From the NCBI RefSeq assembly GCF_002151125.1, contig NZ_MDJZ01000003.1:1-64000 (forward strand): a DNA stretch of 64,000 nt. Direction: 5' to 3'. Shown here in pieces: positions 38,656-47,181 of this stretch. Within the stretch, counting starts at the first letter, position 1. Every line of letters starts with the position of its first letter. The position numbers and the translations under genes are program-made. The notes beneath the pieces were generated by a model. The model did no database searches. It worked only from the letters and a program-made list of their open reading frames with translations, and was not told where the DNA came from. The DNA is from Clavibacter michiganensis. GTDB taxonomy: Bacteria; Actinomycetota; Actinomycetes; Actinomycetales; Microbacteriaceae.

Positions 38656-38895
38656 CTAGAGGCTGAACCGGAACCGGTCGACGGCGCGCTGCGCGTCGGC
38701 CGTGCGGTGCCCGACCGCGAACCAGGCGATCGCGCCGAAGACGGGGACGACCACGAGCGCGACGACCCAGAGGTCGCGCGCGAGCCCGGCGAGCGAGCCG
38801 TCGCGGACGACCTGGACGATCGCGGTCACGATGAGCGCGACGTAGGCGATGACGAGCGGGGCGACGACGGCCCCGGCGATGAGTGCGTCGGACAC
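38656..38895 (-). CDS. Small membrane protein with PLD-nuclease N-terminal-type fold
   Basis: The product is 79 aa from GTG with AGGAGG upstream. It has two transmembrane helices (residues ~8-28 and ~42-62), joined by a loop with RDLWVVALVVVPVFGAIAWF. The W-V-VP--G-I-WF pattern is the PLDc_N signature. Such proteins are small integral membrane proteins of unknown function in actinobacteria. Confidence 0.75.
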   Translation of the reverse strand: MSDALIAGAVVAPLVIAYVALIVTAIVQVVRDGSLAGLARDLWVVALVVVPVFGAIAWFAVGHRTADAQRAVDRFRFSL

Positions 38896-38930
38896 GGTGG
38901 TTCCTCCTGTCGTGTGCGCGTCCCTCGACC

Positions 38931-40166
38931 CTACGCGCGGGCCACGCCGACGCGCGAGAGGAGGGCGGCGGTCGCGGCCTTGACGCCCGTCTCGATCGTG
39001 CCCTCCATGGTGGGAGCGAACTGCGGCGTGTGGTTGCCGGGAGGCGGGGTCTCGCCGCCGAAGGCCTCGGGCTCGACGCCGCCGAACGCCCAGTAGACGG
39101 TGGGGACGCCGATCGCCTCCCCGAGGATCCCGAAGTCCTCGCTGCCCATGATGGGCGGCGACTCGACGACCCTGTCCGCCCCGAGCTGCGCCGTGAGCGC
39201 CGCGACGACGCCGCGCGTGGCCTCCGGGTCGTTGCGGTTGAGCGGGAACGAGACGATCTCCTCGATCTCGGGCTCGGGCGCCCCGCTCGCGGCGGCCTCG
39301 GCCACGATGATCCGCCGCACGGACGCCAGCACGCGCTCGCGCACCGCCGGGTCGAACGTGCGGATGCTGAGGCCCAGCGTCGCGTGCTCGGGGATGATGT
39401 TCTCCTTCGTGCCCGCCTGGAACGTGCCGACGGTGACGACGGCCGCGGCCTGCGGGTCGATCTCGCGCGCGACCACGGTCTGCAGGCGCAGCACGATGGC
39501 GCTGGCGGCGACGATCGGGTCGATGGAGTTCTGCGGCTGCGAGCCGTGCGCGCCGCGGCCCTTCACGGTCACCTTCCACGAGTCGGACATGCTCATGAAC
39601 GCGCCCTCGCGGGTGGCGACCATGCCGACGGGGAGCGGGAAGACGTGCTGGCCGAGGATCACCTCGGGGCGCGGCGCCCGGTCCCAGAGGCCGTCGGCGA
39701 GCATCGCGCGGGCGCCCTCGCCGGTCTCCTCGCCGGGCTGGAACACGAAGACGATCGTGCCGGCCCACGCCTCGCGGTTCGCGGCGAGCGCCTGGGCGGT
39801 GGTGAGCGCGGCGGCGACGTGGAAGTCGTGGCCGCAGCCGTGCATCGTGGGCACCTCGGTGCCGGACGGGTCGATGCCCGTGTCGCGGCTGGCGTGCGCG
39901 AGGCCGGTCTCCTCGAGGATGGGGAGGCCGTCGGTGTCCGCTCGGAACGCGACCACGGGGCCCTCGCCGTTGCGGAGGATCCCGACCACGCCGGTGCCGC
40001 CGCAGCGGCTCGTCTCGGCGCCGATCGCCTCCAGGTACGCCTCGATCGCCGCGGCGGTCGCGTGCTCCTGCATCGAGAGCTCGGGGTGCGCGTGCAGCGA
40101 GCGGAACAGCTCGTGCGCGTCGCGCACGTCCTCGTCCAGCAGGGTGACACCGGGGTGCACGTCCAT
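38931..40166 (-). CDS. M20-family amidohydrolase
   Basis: The product is 411 aa. Metal-binding motifs are MHGCGHDFH near residue 108 and QPGEETGEGARAM near 140, with ADTDGLPILEETGLA between strands. The lid domain has KVTVKGRGAHGSQPQNSIDP, and the C-terminal metal ligand is in the PGNHTPQF region. It belongs with hippurate / N-acyl-amino-acid hydrolases (AmhX/HipO type). The substrate is unknown. GAGGAGG precedes the ATG. Confidence 0.9.
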   Translation of the reverse strand: MDVHPGVTLLDEDVRDAHELFRSLHAHPELSMQEHATAAAIEAYLEAIGAETSRCGGTGVVGILRNGEGPVVAFRADTDGLPILEETGLAHASRDTGIDPSGTEVPTMHGCGHDFHVAAALTTAQALAANREAWAGTIVFVFQPGEETGEGARAMLADGLWDRAPRPEVILGQHVFPLPVGMVATREGAFMSMSDSWKVTVKGRGAHGSQPQNSIDPIVAASAIVLRLQTVVAREIDPQAAAVVTVGTFQAGTKENIIPEHATLGLSIRTFDPAVRERVLASVRRIIVAEAAASGAPEPEIEEIVSFPLNRNDPEATRGVVAALTAQLGADRVVESPPIMGSEDFGILGEAIGVPTVYWAFGGVEPEAFGGETPPPGNHTPQFAPTMEGTIETGVKAATAALLSRVGVARA

Positions 40167-40309
40167 CGGGGATCCTCCTCGGGAGTGGGTGGCGTCCCTC
40201 GTGGGGACCTGTCCCTCCAGGCTATGCCCGGCCTCGGGGGCGGATCCCGGCCGGCGGAGCGGGGTACTCTCCGGCGCCGCGCGACCCGCGCGGGAGGGAC
40301 CGCCGGGCG

Positions 40310-41938
40310 TCAGCCGAGGTCGACGCCGCCGCCCGCCGGTCGCGCGGGGGGATCCACGAGCTCCGGGTCGCGGATGATGCCGATGGGCGTCGTGTCGAGC
40401 CGCACCGACTGCACCACGACGCGCTTGGCCCGGCGGCGGAGGTGGCGCCGCGCCTGCGGGGTCGCGAGGAGGCTGCCGAGCACGAGGCCCGCGCCGATCG
40501 CGAGGGTCGTCGCCATCGCGCCGACGAACGCGCCCGTGGCGCCGGACGTGCCCGCCATCGAGTTGAGGAGCGCCGACGCGACCGCGAGCGACGGCAGGAG
40601 GGATCCGCAGAAGGCCGGCACCGCGATCGCCGTGGCCGACACCCGCAGGCGCGCCGCGACCACCGTCCCGAGCGCGCCGAGCAGCGTCGCCACCAGGAAC
40701 GTCGCCGCGAGCAGCGGGATGCCGGCCGCCTTGAGGATCCAGAGCGAGACCGTGCCCACGAGCGCCATGGCGATGGCCACGGGCATCACGCGCGCGTTGG
40801 CGCCCTGCGTGATCCCGGTGGCGCCTGCCGCGAAGAACGTGGTGATGAGCAGCATCCAGAGGGGGAGCGCCCGCAGCGTGATGTCCGTGGGATCCACCTC
40901 GATGTCGACGCCCGCGGTGAGCGCGAGCCCGCCGGGGATCCCGACGGCGATGCCCGCGACGACGAGCACGATGATCATCGCCCGCGACAGCGCCATGGCC
41001 CGGAACCCCGAGATGGCGTCCTGCGCCCAGGTGACGATCGTGACGTGGGGGAGGATCAGCACCACCACGGCCGCGACCATCGCGGCCGCGCTCCCCGCGG
41101 GCATGACGCCCCACCAGATCGCCATCGTGCCGATCGCGGCGACGGCCGCCGACTGCACGGCGACCACGAAGAACGGCGGGATGCCGCGGCGCGACAGCTG
41201 CCGTCCGAGCACCATCACGCCGATCATGAGGAGGAACGCCCCGACCGCGCCCGCGAGCGAGCCGCCCGCCTGCAGCGAGACGGAGACGCCGAAGAGCCCC
41301 ATGGCCGCGTCGGTGATCCACGACGGCCAGCGCGGCGGCGACTTGAGCACCTCGACGAGGCCCTCGACGGCGCTCGTCATGTCGCGGTCGTCGTGGAGGA
41401 GCTCGTCGACGATCTGGTACACGAGCGAGAGCCGGTGCAGGTCGCTGCCCTCGGCGGTGACGACGCGCAGCTTCACGAGCGGTGGCCCCTCGAGCGGCGC
41501 GTACTGGATCGTGATGGCCGTGCCCGTGATGTCGAGCTCGAGCGGCGCGAGGTTCCACTTGGTGCTCACGGCGACGATCGCGATCTCGACCGCGCGCACG
41601 TCGGCGCCGGAGGCGAGCATCACCTCGCCGAGGTCGAGGCAGAAGTCGATGATCTGACGCGGCGAGTAGAGGTCGCCGAGGCGGCCGTGCGCGGGCTCCG
41701 TGCCCTCGTAGATGGTGCCGCGGAGTCGCGCGCGGACGTCGCGCATCTCCTGCGGGTTGACGCGGCGGCGGCGCTGGCGTGGCGGGCGTGCGGCGCCGGG
41801 ATCCCGGCGGGGGCGCCGCGGGTCGCCGGGCGGCGGGGTGGTGCTCAGCGCGATCAGCGCTCCGTTCGGTGGCCGGCCCGCGTCGAGCGGGGGCGGATGG
41901 TGGATCGGGTCCACCCTAGGCGTCGCGTCGGGGGACAC
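40310..41938 (-). CDS. ThrE-family threonine/serine exporter
   Basis: The product is 542 aa as drawn, with the start uncertain. A cytoplasmic ThrE domain begins near residue 85 (YSPRQIIDFCLDLGEVMLAS, GADVRAVE) with LSLVYQIVDELLHDD. Ten hydrophobic helices follow, with the fused two-part layout of Corynebacterium ThrE. It probably exports Thr/Ser or small peptides by proton exchange. The GTG at 41938 has no ribosome binding site. A TAGGGT -10-like box lies inside the first codons at 41913-41918, so translation may begin further in, for example ATG 41746. Confidence 0.85.
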   Translation of the reverse strand: MSPDATPRVDPIHHPPPLDAGRPPNGALIALSTTPPPGDPRRPRRDPGAARPPRQRRRRVNPQEMRDVRARLRGTIYEGTEPAHGRLGDLYSPRQIIDFCLDLGEVMLASGADVRAVEIAIVAVSTKWNLAPLELDITGTAITIQYAPLEGPPLVKLRVVTAEGSDLHRLSLVYQIVDELLHDDRDMTSAVEGLVEVLKSPPRWPSWITDAAMGLFGVSVSLQAGGSLAGAVGAFLLMIGVMVLGRQLSRRGIPPFFVVAVQSAAVAAIGTMAIWWGVMPAGSAAAMVAAVVVLILPHVTIVTWAQDAISGFRAMALSRAMIIVLVVAGIAVGIPGGLALTAGVDIEVDPTDITLRALPLWMLLITTFFAAGATGITQGANARVMPVAIAMALVGTVSLWILKAAGIPLLAATFLVATLLGALGTVVAARLRVSATAIAVPAFCGSLLPSLAVASALLNSMAGTSGATGAFVGAMATTLAIGAGLVLGSLLATPQARRHLRRRAKRVVVQSVRLDTTPIGIIRDPELVDPPARPAGGGVDLG

Positions 41939-41955
41939 GCCCGCGGCGCAGCTGA

Positions 41956-41961
41956 CAGCAT
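41956..41961 (+). promoter_or_regulatory. Putative leaderless -10 box
   Basis: CAGCAT ends exactly 6 nt before the ATG at 41968, and no ribosome binding site is visible. Confidence 0.4.
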
Positions 41962-41967
41962 GGGCCG

Positions 41968-42642
41968 ATGGACGAGGCCGAGGCGATCGCGCGCGCGGAC
42001 CGCCTGTGGGAGAGCGGCCGGCGGGCCGCCGCGCTGGAGTCCCTGCGCACGCGCGTGCGTCGCGAGCCGGCGGATGCGGGCGTGCGTCGGGCCCTTGTCG
42101 GGCGCTACCGCGAGCTCGGCGCCGCCGACCAGGCCGGGCGGTACGGGCTCGCGATCGGAGGGCTCACCACCCGGCGCGAGCGCCAGCTCGCGGCCCGCCA
42201 GTTCGCGGCGTCGTGGACGGGCACGGCGGGGCTCGCCGACTTCCTCGCCCTCCCCGCGGGCGACCTGCCGTCGGAGGTCCTCGACCTGGTCGTCGAGGTC
42301 GAGCGCCTGCGGCAGGAGCGTCGCCTCGCGTGGGGCACCGACCACGCGGGAACGGGCGACGCCGACGACATCTCCTTCGCCTTCTGGGCCGTCACCGGGA
42401 CGCTGCTCGTGCTGTCCCTGCTCGCCGCCGTCGTGGTCGACCTCGCGGGTGCGCCCTGGACGGCGCTCGCGCGGTGGATCGCCGTCGCGGTCGTCGCGGT
42501 GATGCTGATCGGCTGCGGCCTGGAGCGCCGCCGAGCCGTCAGGTCACGGCTCGTCGCCGCCGCCGAGGGCTGGGGCATGGCGGCGGTGGTCCTGGCGCTC
42601 GGCCTCGCGTGTCTCGTCGCCGCCGCGGTTGCGGTCAGCTGA
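41968..42642 (+). CDS. Membrane protein with N-terminal TPR-like helices (DUF6584-like)
   Basis: The product is 224 aa. The first ~75 residues have the pattern ALESLRTRVRREPADAGVRR, then LVGRYRELGAADQAGRYGL, which I associate from memory with DUF6584 proteins. Three transmembrane helices follow (about residues 137-160, 165-185 and 198-222). The function is unknown. Confidence 0.68.
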   Translation: MDEAEAIARADRLWESGRRAAALESLRTRVRREPADAGVRRALVGRYRELGAADQAGRYGLAIGGLTTRRERQLAARQFAASWTGTAGLADFLALPAGDLPSEVLDLVVEVERLRQERRLAWGTDHAGTGDADDISFAFWAVTGTLLVLSLLAAVVVDLAGAPWTALARWIAVAVVAVMLIGCGLERRRAVRSRLVAAAEGWGMAAVVLALGLACLVAAAVAVS

Positions 42643-42650
42643 GACGACGC

Positions 42651-42680
42651 GCGGCGCCCGACCCGGAGGCCGGACGCCGC
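42651..42680. terminator. Imperfect hairpin between convergent genes
   Basis: GCGGCG pairs with CGCCGC, with a C-A mismatch and then CCG with CGG, around a 10-nt loop, in the 57-nt gap between convergent genes. Confidence 0.45.
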
Positions 42681-42699
42681 GTGGAGGGGAGCGGGCGGA

Positions 42700-43599
42700 T
42701 CAGCCCCGGGGGCAGGAGCTGAGCGACGCGCTGATGGGGCCGACGGCCTTCGGGGCCGGGCAGATGAACCTCCCGTACGCGCTGTTGCCGTCGAGGTAGC
42801 GCTTGAGGAACGCCGTGACCGCCGTGCGGACCGTGGGGACCGGCATGTGCTCGCCCGCGCCGTGACCGAGGCCCTTCAGCTCCAGGTACTGCTTCGGGGT
42901 CCCGGCGGGGATGGAGTCGTACGCGGGCTTGCCGAAGTACTTCGGGTCGGCGACGTCGTCCTCCTGCCCGGTGATGACCAGGGTCGGGGTCGTCATCCTC
43001 GGGTACGCCGGGGTCGTCGCGTTCGGGTCGCTCTCCGGCGGGGCGTCGAACGGCATCATGCCGACCACGGCCTTGATGGACGGGCGCGACTGCGCCGCCT
43101 GCATCGCGCCGCCGCCGCCGAACGAGTAGCCGAGGAGGGCGACGCGGTCGGGGGAGACCTCCGCCTTCACCGGGCTCGATCCCGTGAGCCAGTCGACCGC
43201 CGCGAGCATCTGGGTGGCGCGGTCGGCGGGGATGTCGCCGGTGTCGAGCGTGTCGATCGCGAAGGCGACGAAGCCCTGCGAGGCGACGAGCTCGGCGTAC
43301 TCCTTCTCGTCGGCGTTCGTGTCCGTGAAGCCGGGGGTGATGACGACGGCGCCGAGGACGGGCTTGCCGGTGTCCCGGGGCTCGTAGATGACGCCGCCGC
43401 CGAACTTCGTGACGGCCGTCCTCGGGACGACGGTGGTGCGGAGCGCGAAGGGCGCGTGGTGGTGGACCGCGGCGTGGGCGGGTGCCGCGTGGTGGGCGGG
43501 CGCTGCGGCCTGCGCCGCGGTGGGGATCGCGAGCGTCGCGACGAGGGCGAGCGCGGCGACGGCCGCGGGGCGGCGCAGCGGGGAGGACATGGCGGACAT
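42700..43599 (-). CDS. Secreted cutinase / PET-hydrolase-family esterase
   Basis: The product is 299 aa with an N-terminal signal peptide (basic start, hydrophobic residues ~11-25, Ala-rich cleavage region) and a His/Ala-rich linker. The fold matches actinobacterial polyesterases such as Thermobifida cutinase. It has KFGGGVIYEPRD, the oxyanion loop TPGFTD (Phe91 where Tyr is common), GYSFGGGG with nucleophile Ser159, TPTLVITGQEDDVADP with Asp215, and LKGLGHGAGE with His246. The C-terminal Cys280-Cys296 pair in RFICPAP-SSCP matches the conserved disulfide. It probably cleaves cutin or other polyesters, fitting a plant-associated host. Activity on synthetic polyester is untested. Confidence 0.87.
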   Translation of the reverse strand: MSAMSSPLRRPAAVAALALVATLAIPTAAQAAAPAHHAAPAHAAVHHHAPFALRTTVVPRTAVTKFGGGVIYEPRDTGKPVLGAVVITPGFTDTNADEKEYAELVASQGFVAFAIDTLDTGDIPADRATQMLAAVDWLTGSSPVKAEVSPDRVALLGYSFGGGGAMQAAQSRPSIKAVVGMMPFDAPPESDPNATTPAYPRMTTPTLVITGQEDDVADPKYFGKPAYDSIPAGTPKQYLELKGLGHGAGEHMPVPTVRTAVTAFLKRYLDGNSAYGRFICPAPKAVGPISASLSSCPRG

Positions 43600-43687
43600 G
43601 GTCGTCTCTCTGTTCGAGGTGAGGGGGAGTCGGCGGCGAGCGCCGCCGGGATGCGGCACGACGCTACGGGTCGGGCCCCGGCGGACA

Positions 43688-43709
43688 CCGCCGCTCTCCC
43701 CAGCGGCGG
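43688..43709 (-). terminator. Hairpin downstream of gntR
   Basis: CCGCCGCT (43688-43695) pairs with AGCGGCGG (43702-43709) around a 6-nt loop. It lies about 120 nt beyond the gntR stop and could end the four-carbon-sugar operon. Confidence 0.45.
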
Positions 43710-43803
43710 GCCCTGGGGGTGATCGGCTCGCGGCAGCCGCGGCCTCGCGTGCGGACACCCCTCGGAGTGGCGCCAGCGACGCGCGACGTCGGCCGCTCCG
43801 CTG

Positions 43804-43824
43804 ACGTGCGACGTGCGACGTGCG
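43804..43824. repeat. Short tandem repeat (ACGTGCG x3)
   Basis: Three exact copies of a 7-bp unit lie just after the gntR stop. A related 10-bp word, GCGACGTCGG, occurs at 43783-43792 and again at 43822-43831. It is probably a slippage-prone non-coding tract. Confidence 0.7.
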
Positions 43825-43831
43825 ACGTCGG

Positions 43832-44749
43832 TCAGTTCAGGCGACGCGCCAGCTCCGCCAGCTCGCGGGACAGGGCGAGCGCGTGGGCCGCGAGTGCGGC
43901 GTCGGACGCCGACCCGCCCGCACCCGGGGCGGCCGTCGCCGTCGAGGCGCCGGGCGAGGAGGCCGCGCGGGCCGGGGCCCCCGAGTCGCCCTCGTTCGTG
44001 AGGACGTCGATGTCGAAGACGAAGCGGTCGGCGCGGTGCCAGGTTCGGAACACCTCGACGGGATCCCCGGATGCGTCCGTGCTCGTGCCCTCGAGCACCA
44101 GGACGGGAGCGCCCTCCGCGACGCGCAGCGCGGCGGCCACCTCGGACGACGCGCCGACGGCTCGCACCTGGCGGCGTCCGGCGGCGACCTGGACCCCCAG
44201 CCGGGCGCGGAGGAGGGCGTGCAGGGAGGCGTCCGTGAGGTCTTCGGCGGTCAGCCGCCCGGCGATGCCACTCGGGAGCCAGGTGTGGATGAGCGCCACG
44301 GCCTCGCCACCCGCCGAGCGGAGGCGGCGCAGGAGGTGCACGTCGGATCCGCCGAGCACGCGCTCGGCGTCCGCGTCGCGCCCGGGCGCCAGCTCCAGCA
44401 CGCGCGTGGTCACCGACGGCACCTGCGTCGATAGCCCCGACACCCGCTGCACGAGGCGGTGCAGCTCACCGCGCGGCGCGACGATGCTGCCGCGCCCGCG
44501 TCCACGCTGGACCAGCCCCTCCGCCGTCAGCGCGTGCAGCGCCTGGCGGACGACCGAGCGGGACACGCCGAAGCGCTCCTGCAGCTCGGCCTCGGTCGGG
44601 AGCTGGGAGCCGGGCGGCCACGCGCCGTCCATGATCGGAGCGCGCAGCACGGCGGTGAGCTGCGCGTGCAGCGGCCCCGCGTGCGACGAGGAGACCGCGC
44701 CGGGATCCAGGTCGTCGATCCGGTTCGGCACGGTCTCCTCGGGTGTCAC
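43832..44749 (-). CDS. GntR/HutC-family transcriptional regulator
   Basis: The product is 305 aa. The winged-helix DNA-binding domain spans residues ~25-95, with LPTEAELQERFGVSRSVVRQ and ALHALTAEGLVQRGRGRG. A UTRA ligand-binding domain follows (~100-245), with LHALLRARLGVQV and FRTWHRADRFVFDID. The C-terminal ~55 residues are Ala/Ser-rich. It is the last gene of the kdgT-type permease, DUF1537 kinase and pdxA operon, 3 nt after pdxA. It probably represses the operon through the palindrome at 48336-48348, with a sugar acid or phosphate as inducer (inference). Confidence 0.88.
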   Translation of the reverse strand: MTPEETVPNRIDDLDPGAVSSSHAGPLHAQLTAVLRAPIMDGAWPPGSQLPTEAELQERFGVSRSVVRQALHALTAEGLVQRGRGRGSIVAPRGELHRLVQRVSGLSTQVPSVTTRVLELAPGRDADAERVLGGSDVHLLRRLRSAGGEAVALIHTWLPSGIAGRLTAEDLTDASLHALLRARLGVQVAAGRRQVRAVGASSEVAAALRVAEGAPVLVLEGTSTDASGDPVEVFRTWHRADRFVFDIDVLTNEGDSGAPARAASSPGASTATAAPGAGGSASDAALAAHALALSRELAELARRLN

Positions 44750-44752
44750 GGG

Positions 44753-45793
44753 TCAGGCGGCGGGGGCGTCGATCTTCTGCGCCGTGCGCCAGACGTGGTC
44801 CCACCCGGGGGCCAGGGACGCGGCGCGCTCCACCGACAGTACAAGGCTCGCCTCCCTCGCGATCCCCTGGCCGGCGATGTCGAACGCGGTGCCGTGGTCG
44901 ACGGACACCCGCACCACGGGCAGGCCCACGGTGATGTTCACGCCGTCGTCGCCGTAGACGGCCTTGAAGGGCGCATGCCCCTGGTCGTGGTAGCAGACGA
45001 CGACGAGCTTGTACTTGCCGCGGACGGCGGCCGGGATCAGCGCGTCGCCCGGCACGGGGCCGACGACGTTCAGGCCCCGCTCCTTCGCGGCGGCGACGGC
45101 GGGCGCGAGGATGTCCGCGTCCTCGTCGCCGAACAGCCGGTTCTCGCCCGCGTGCGGGTTCAGGCCGGCGAGGCCGATGAGCTCGTCGGGCGTGCCCATC
45201 GACGCGGCGAAGGCGCCGGCCAGGTCGAGCACGTCGCCCGTGCGCTGCGGAGTGATGTCGTCGATCGCCTGACGCATCGAGACGTGGGTCGTCAGGTGGA
45301 AGAAGAACAGCTCGCCGGCGGAGAGCACGAGCGAGAAGTTCTCGACGCCGAACTCGTGGGCGAGCAGCTCGGTGTGGCCGGGCCACTGGTGTCCGCCGGC
45401 GTGCATCGCGGCCTTGTTGAGCGGCGCGGTGACGATGCCGTCGACCTCGCCCTCGCGCGCGAGCCGGCACGCCTCCACGACGAAGCGGTACGACCCGTCG
45501 CCGGCGACCGAGCTGAGCACGCCCAGCTCCACGTCCGCGAGGGAGGGGCCGGTCTGGATGAGCTCGATCGTGCCGGGCTCGTTGCGCGCGTCGGCGACGG
45601 ACGCGATGACGCGCACCATGTCGGGGTCGCCGCCCACGTTCTCCACGCCGCGGCGCATGGCGGCCTCGTCGCCGATGACGACGGTGATCGCCTTCTCGCG
45701 CAGGTCGTCGTGGCCGAGCAGGGTCTTCGCGGTGATCTCGGGGCCGACGCCGGCGACGTCTCCGAGGGTGAGGGCGAGTCGGGGGAGGGTCAT
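44753..45793 (-). CDS. pdxA2: PdxA2-type 4-phospho-D-threonate/erythronate dehydrogenase
   Basis: The product is 346 aa of the PdxA fold. It starts LALTLGDVAGVGPEI, with metal-binding His in WPGHTELLA, the GLNPHAGEN motif and the YHDQGHAPFK region. The last differs from the YHDQGLPVLK-type of vitamin B6 PdxA, and it is paired with a DUF1537 kinase. PdxA2 enzymes with such kinases oxidise and decarboxylate 4-phospho-threonate or -erythronate to dihydroxyacetone phosphate. AAGGAG precedes the ATG, which overlaps the kinase stop by 4 nt. Confidence 0.87.
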   Translation of the reverse strand: MTLPRLALTLGDVAGVGPEITAKTLLGHDDLREKAITVVIGDEAAMRRGVENVGGDPDMVRVIASVADARNEPGTIELIQTGPSLADVELGVLSSVAGDGSYRFVVEACRLAREGEVDGIVTAPLNKAAMHAGGHQWPGHTELLAHEFGVENFSLVLSAGELFFFHLTTHVSMRQAIDDITPQRTGDVLDLAGAFAASMGTPDELIGLAGLNPHAGENRLFGDEDADILAPAVAAAKERGLNVVGPVPGDALIPAAVRGKYKLVVVCYHDQGHAPFKAVYGDDGVNITVGLPVVRVSVDHGTAFDIAGQGIAREASLVLSVERAASLAPGWDHVWRTAQKIDAPAA

Positions 45794-47181
45794 GCGGGAT
45801 CTCCTTGCGTGGTGGGTTCGGTGGGTCGGGGGTCGAGGAGCTCGGGCACGATCTCGGTGAGCGCGGAGGGGGAGCCGAAGCCGCCCGCCTTGGTCACCAC
45901 GGGCATGCCATGCAGCAGGCCGCCCTCGATGGTGCCGCGCGGCATCCCCTCGCGGATGGCGTCGCGGACCAGGATCGCGTCGGCTCCCTGGCGGCCGAGG
46001 ACGGCGCGCGCGCCCTCGCCGCCCAGGAGCACGAGGGCGGTGGCGCCGTCCCGGGCGAGGATCCGGCCGGCGAGACGGGCGAGCGCGGCCGCGACGCGCT
46101 CGGCGGCGGTCGGCAATCCGGCGGTCGGCTCCGGCGGGGTGTCGGATCCGCGCGCCGGGGCGAGCACGACGGTCACCGACGCGGCACCGTCCGGACCCGA
46201 GGGCAGCGCCGGGAGCGCGGGCAGCCGGTCGTCGAGGATGTCGTCCATGCTCGGGGCGAGCGTCCGCACGGAGGCGCGCAGGTCACCCGCGTCCGCCGCC
46301 TCGATGAGGTGCGCGTGCTGGCGGCGGGAGACCTCGTGCAGCGAACTGACGACGACCACCACGTGACGCGGCCCCGTCCACCTGGCCGGCCCCGCGCCGA
46401 TGTTCACCGCGCCGGATGCGGCGAGCCCGGCACCCCAGACGCGCGCCATCTCCACGGCGAGGCCGGCGGATCCCACGGGGACAGCCCGCGGGCCGAGCAG
46501 CAGGAGGGCGTCCGCGAGGAGGCGGAGGTCGGCGTCGGTCGCGGCGTCGATCGTGACGACGCGCGCGCCGTCGGCGACGCCGGACGAGATGCGCTCGGCG
46601 AGCGTCCGCGCGTCCTCCCGCGGCGAAGCGGCGAGGTGCGTGCTGCCGGGCAGGAGCTCGGCGAGAGCGCTCGTGTGCACGGGCGTCACGGGATCGCGAC
46701 CCACCGAGGTGGTCTCGACGCCCGCGCCGTCGACGAGGAGGCGACCGGCCTCGACGGTTCGGCCCATCGCCGGGTAGGCCGGGCAGACGACGGCGAACGC
46801 GCCGTCCTCGCGGGCGCTCCAGGCGCGGACCGCACCGTCGACCTGGTCGGCGACGGAGCCGCGCATGGTGGAGTCGATCTTGAGGAAGACCCGGCCGTCT
46901 CCGTTCTCGACGGCCGTGGCCACGGCGGCCGCGGTCGCCTCGCGGGCCCGGACCGGGGACAGGGCGCGGGCGTCGGTGACGATGGCCACGACGGATCCGT
47001 CCGCGCCGTGCTGCTCGGCGGCGTCGCCGAGGGCGAGCCGCGCGATCCACCCGGCGCGGGCGAACTGCACGGCGGAGTCGTTGCCGCCCGTGAGGTCGTC
47101 GGCGACGATGGCCACGGATCCCACGGCCGTCCCGGGATCCGGATGCGTCAGGGGCATCGCGGGCGTCGCGGCGGCCGTCAC
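45790..47181 (-). CDS. Four-carbon acid sugar kinase (DUF1537 family)
   Basis: The product is 463 aa. The N-terminal DUF1537 domain begins VAIVADDLTGGNDSAVQFAR near residue 23, with LKIDSTMRGSVADQVDG and VVCPAYPAMGRTVEAGRLL, the usual substrate-binding parts. The C-terminal nucleotide-binding domain has ALVLLGGEGARAVLG and GGLLHGMPVVTKAGGFG. Family members phosphorylate D-threonate, D-erythronate or related acids (DtnK, DerK, OtnK). The exact acid cannot be told. It overlaps both neighbours by 4 nt. Confidence 0.88.
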   Translation of the reverse strand: MTAAATPAMPLTHPDPGTAVGSVAIVADDLTGGNDSAVQFARAGWIARLALGDAAEQHGADGSVVAIVTDARALSPVRAREATAAAVATAVENGDGRVFLKIDSTMRGSVADQVDGAVRAWSAREDGAFAVVCPAYPAMGRTVEAGRLLVDGAGVETTSVGRDPVTPVHTSALAELLPGSTHLAASPREDARTLAERISSGVADGARVVTIDAATDADLRLLADALLLLGPRAVPVGSAGLAVEMARVWGAGLAASGAVNIGAGPARWTGPRHVVVVVSSLHEVSRRQHAHLIEAADAGDLRASVRTLAPSMDDILDDRLPALPALPSGPDGAASVTVVLAPARGSDTPPEPTAGLPTAAERVAAALARLAGRILARDGATALVLLGGEGARAVLGRQGADAILVRDAIREGMPRGTIEGGLLHGMPVVTKAGGFGSPSALTEIVPELLDPRPTEPTTQGDPA

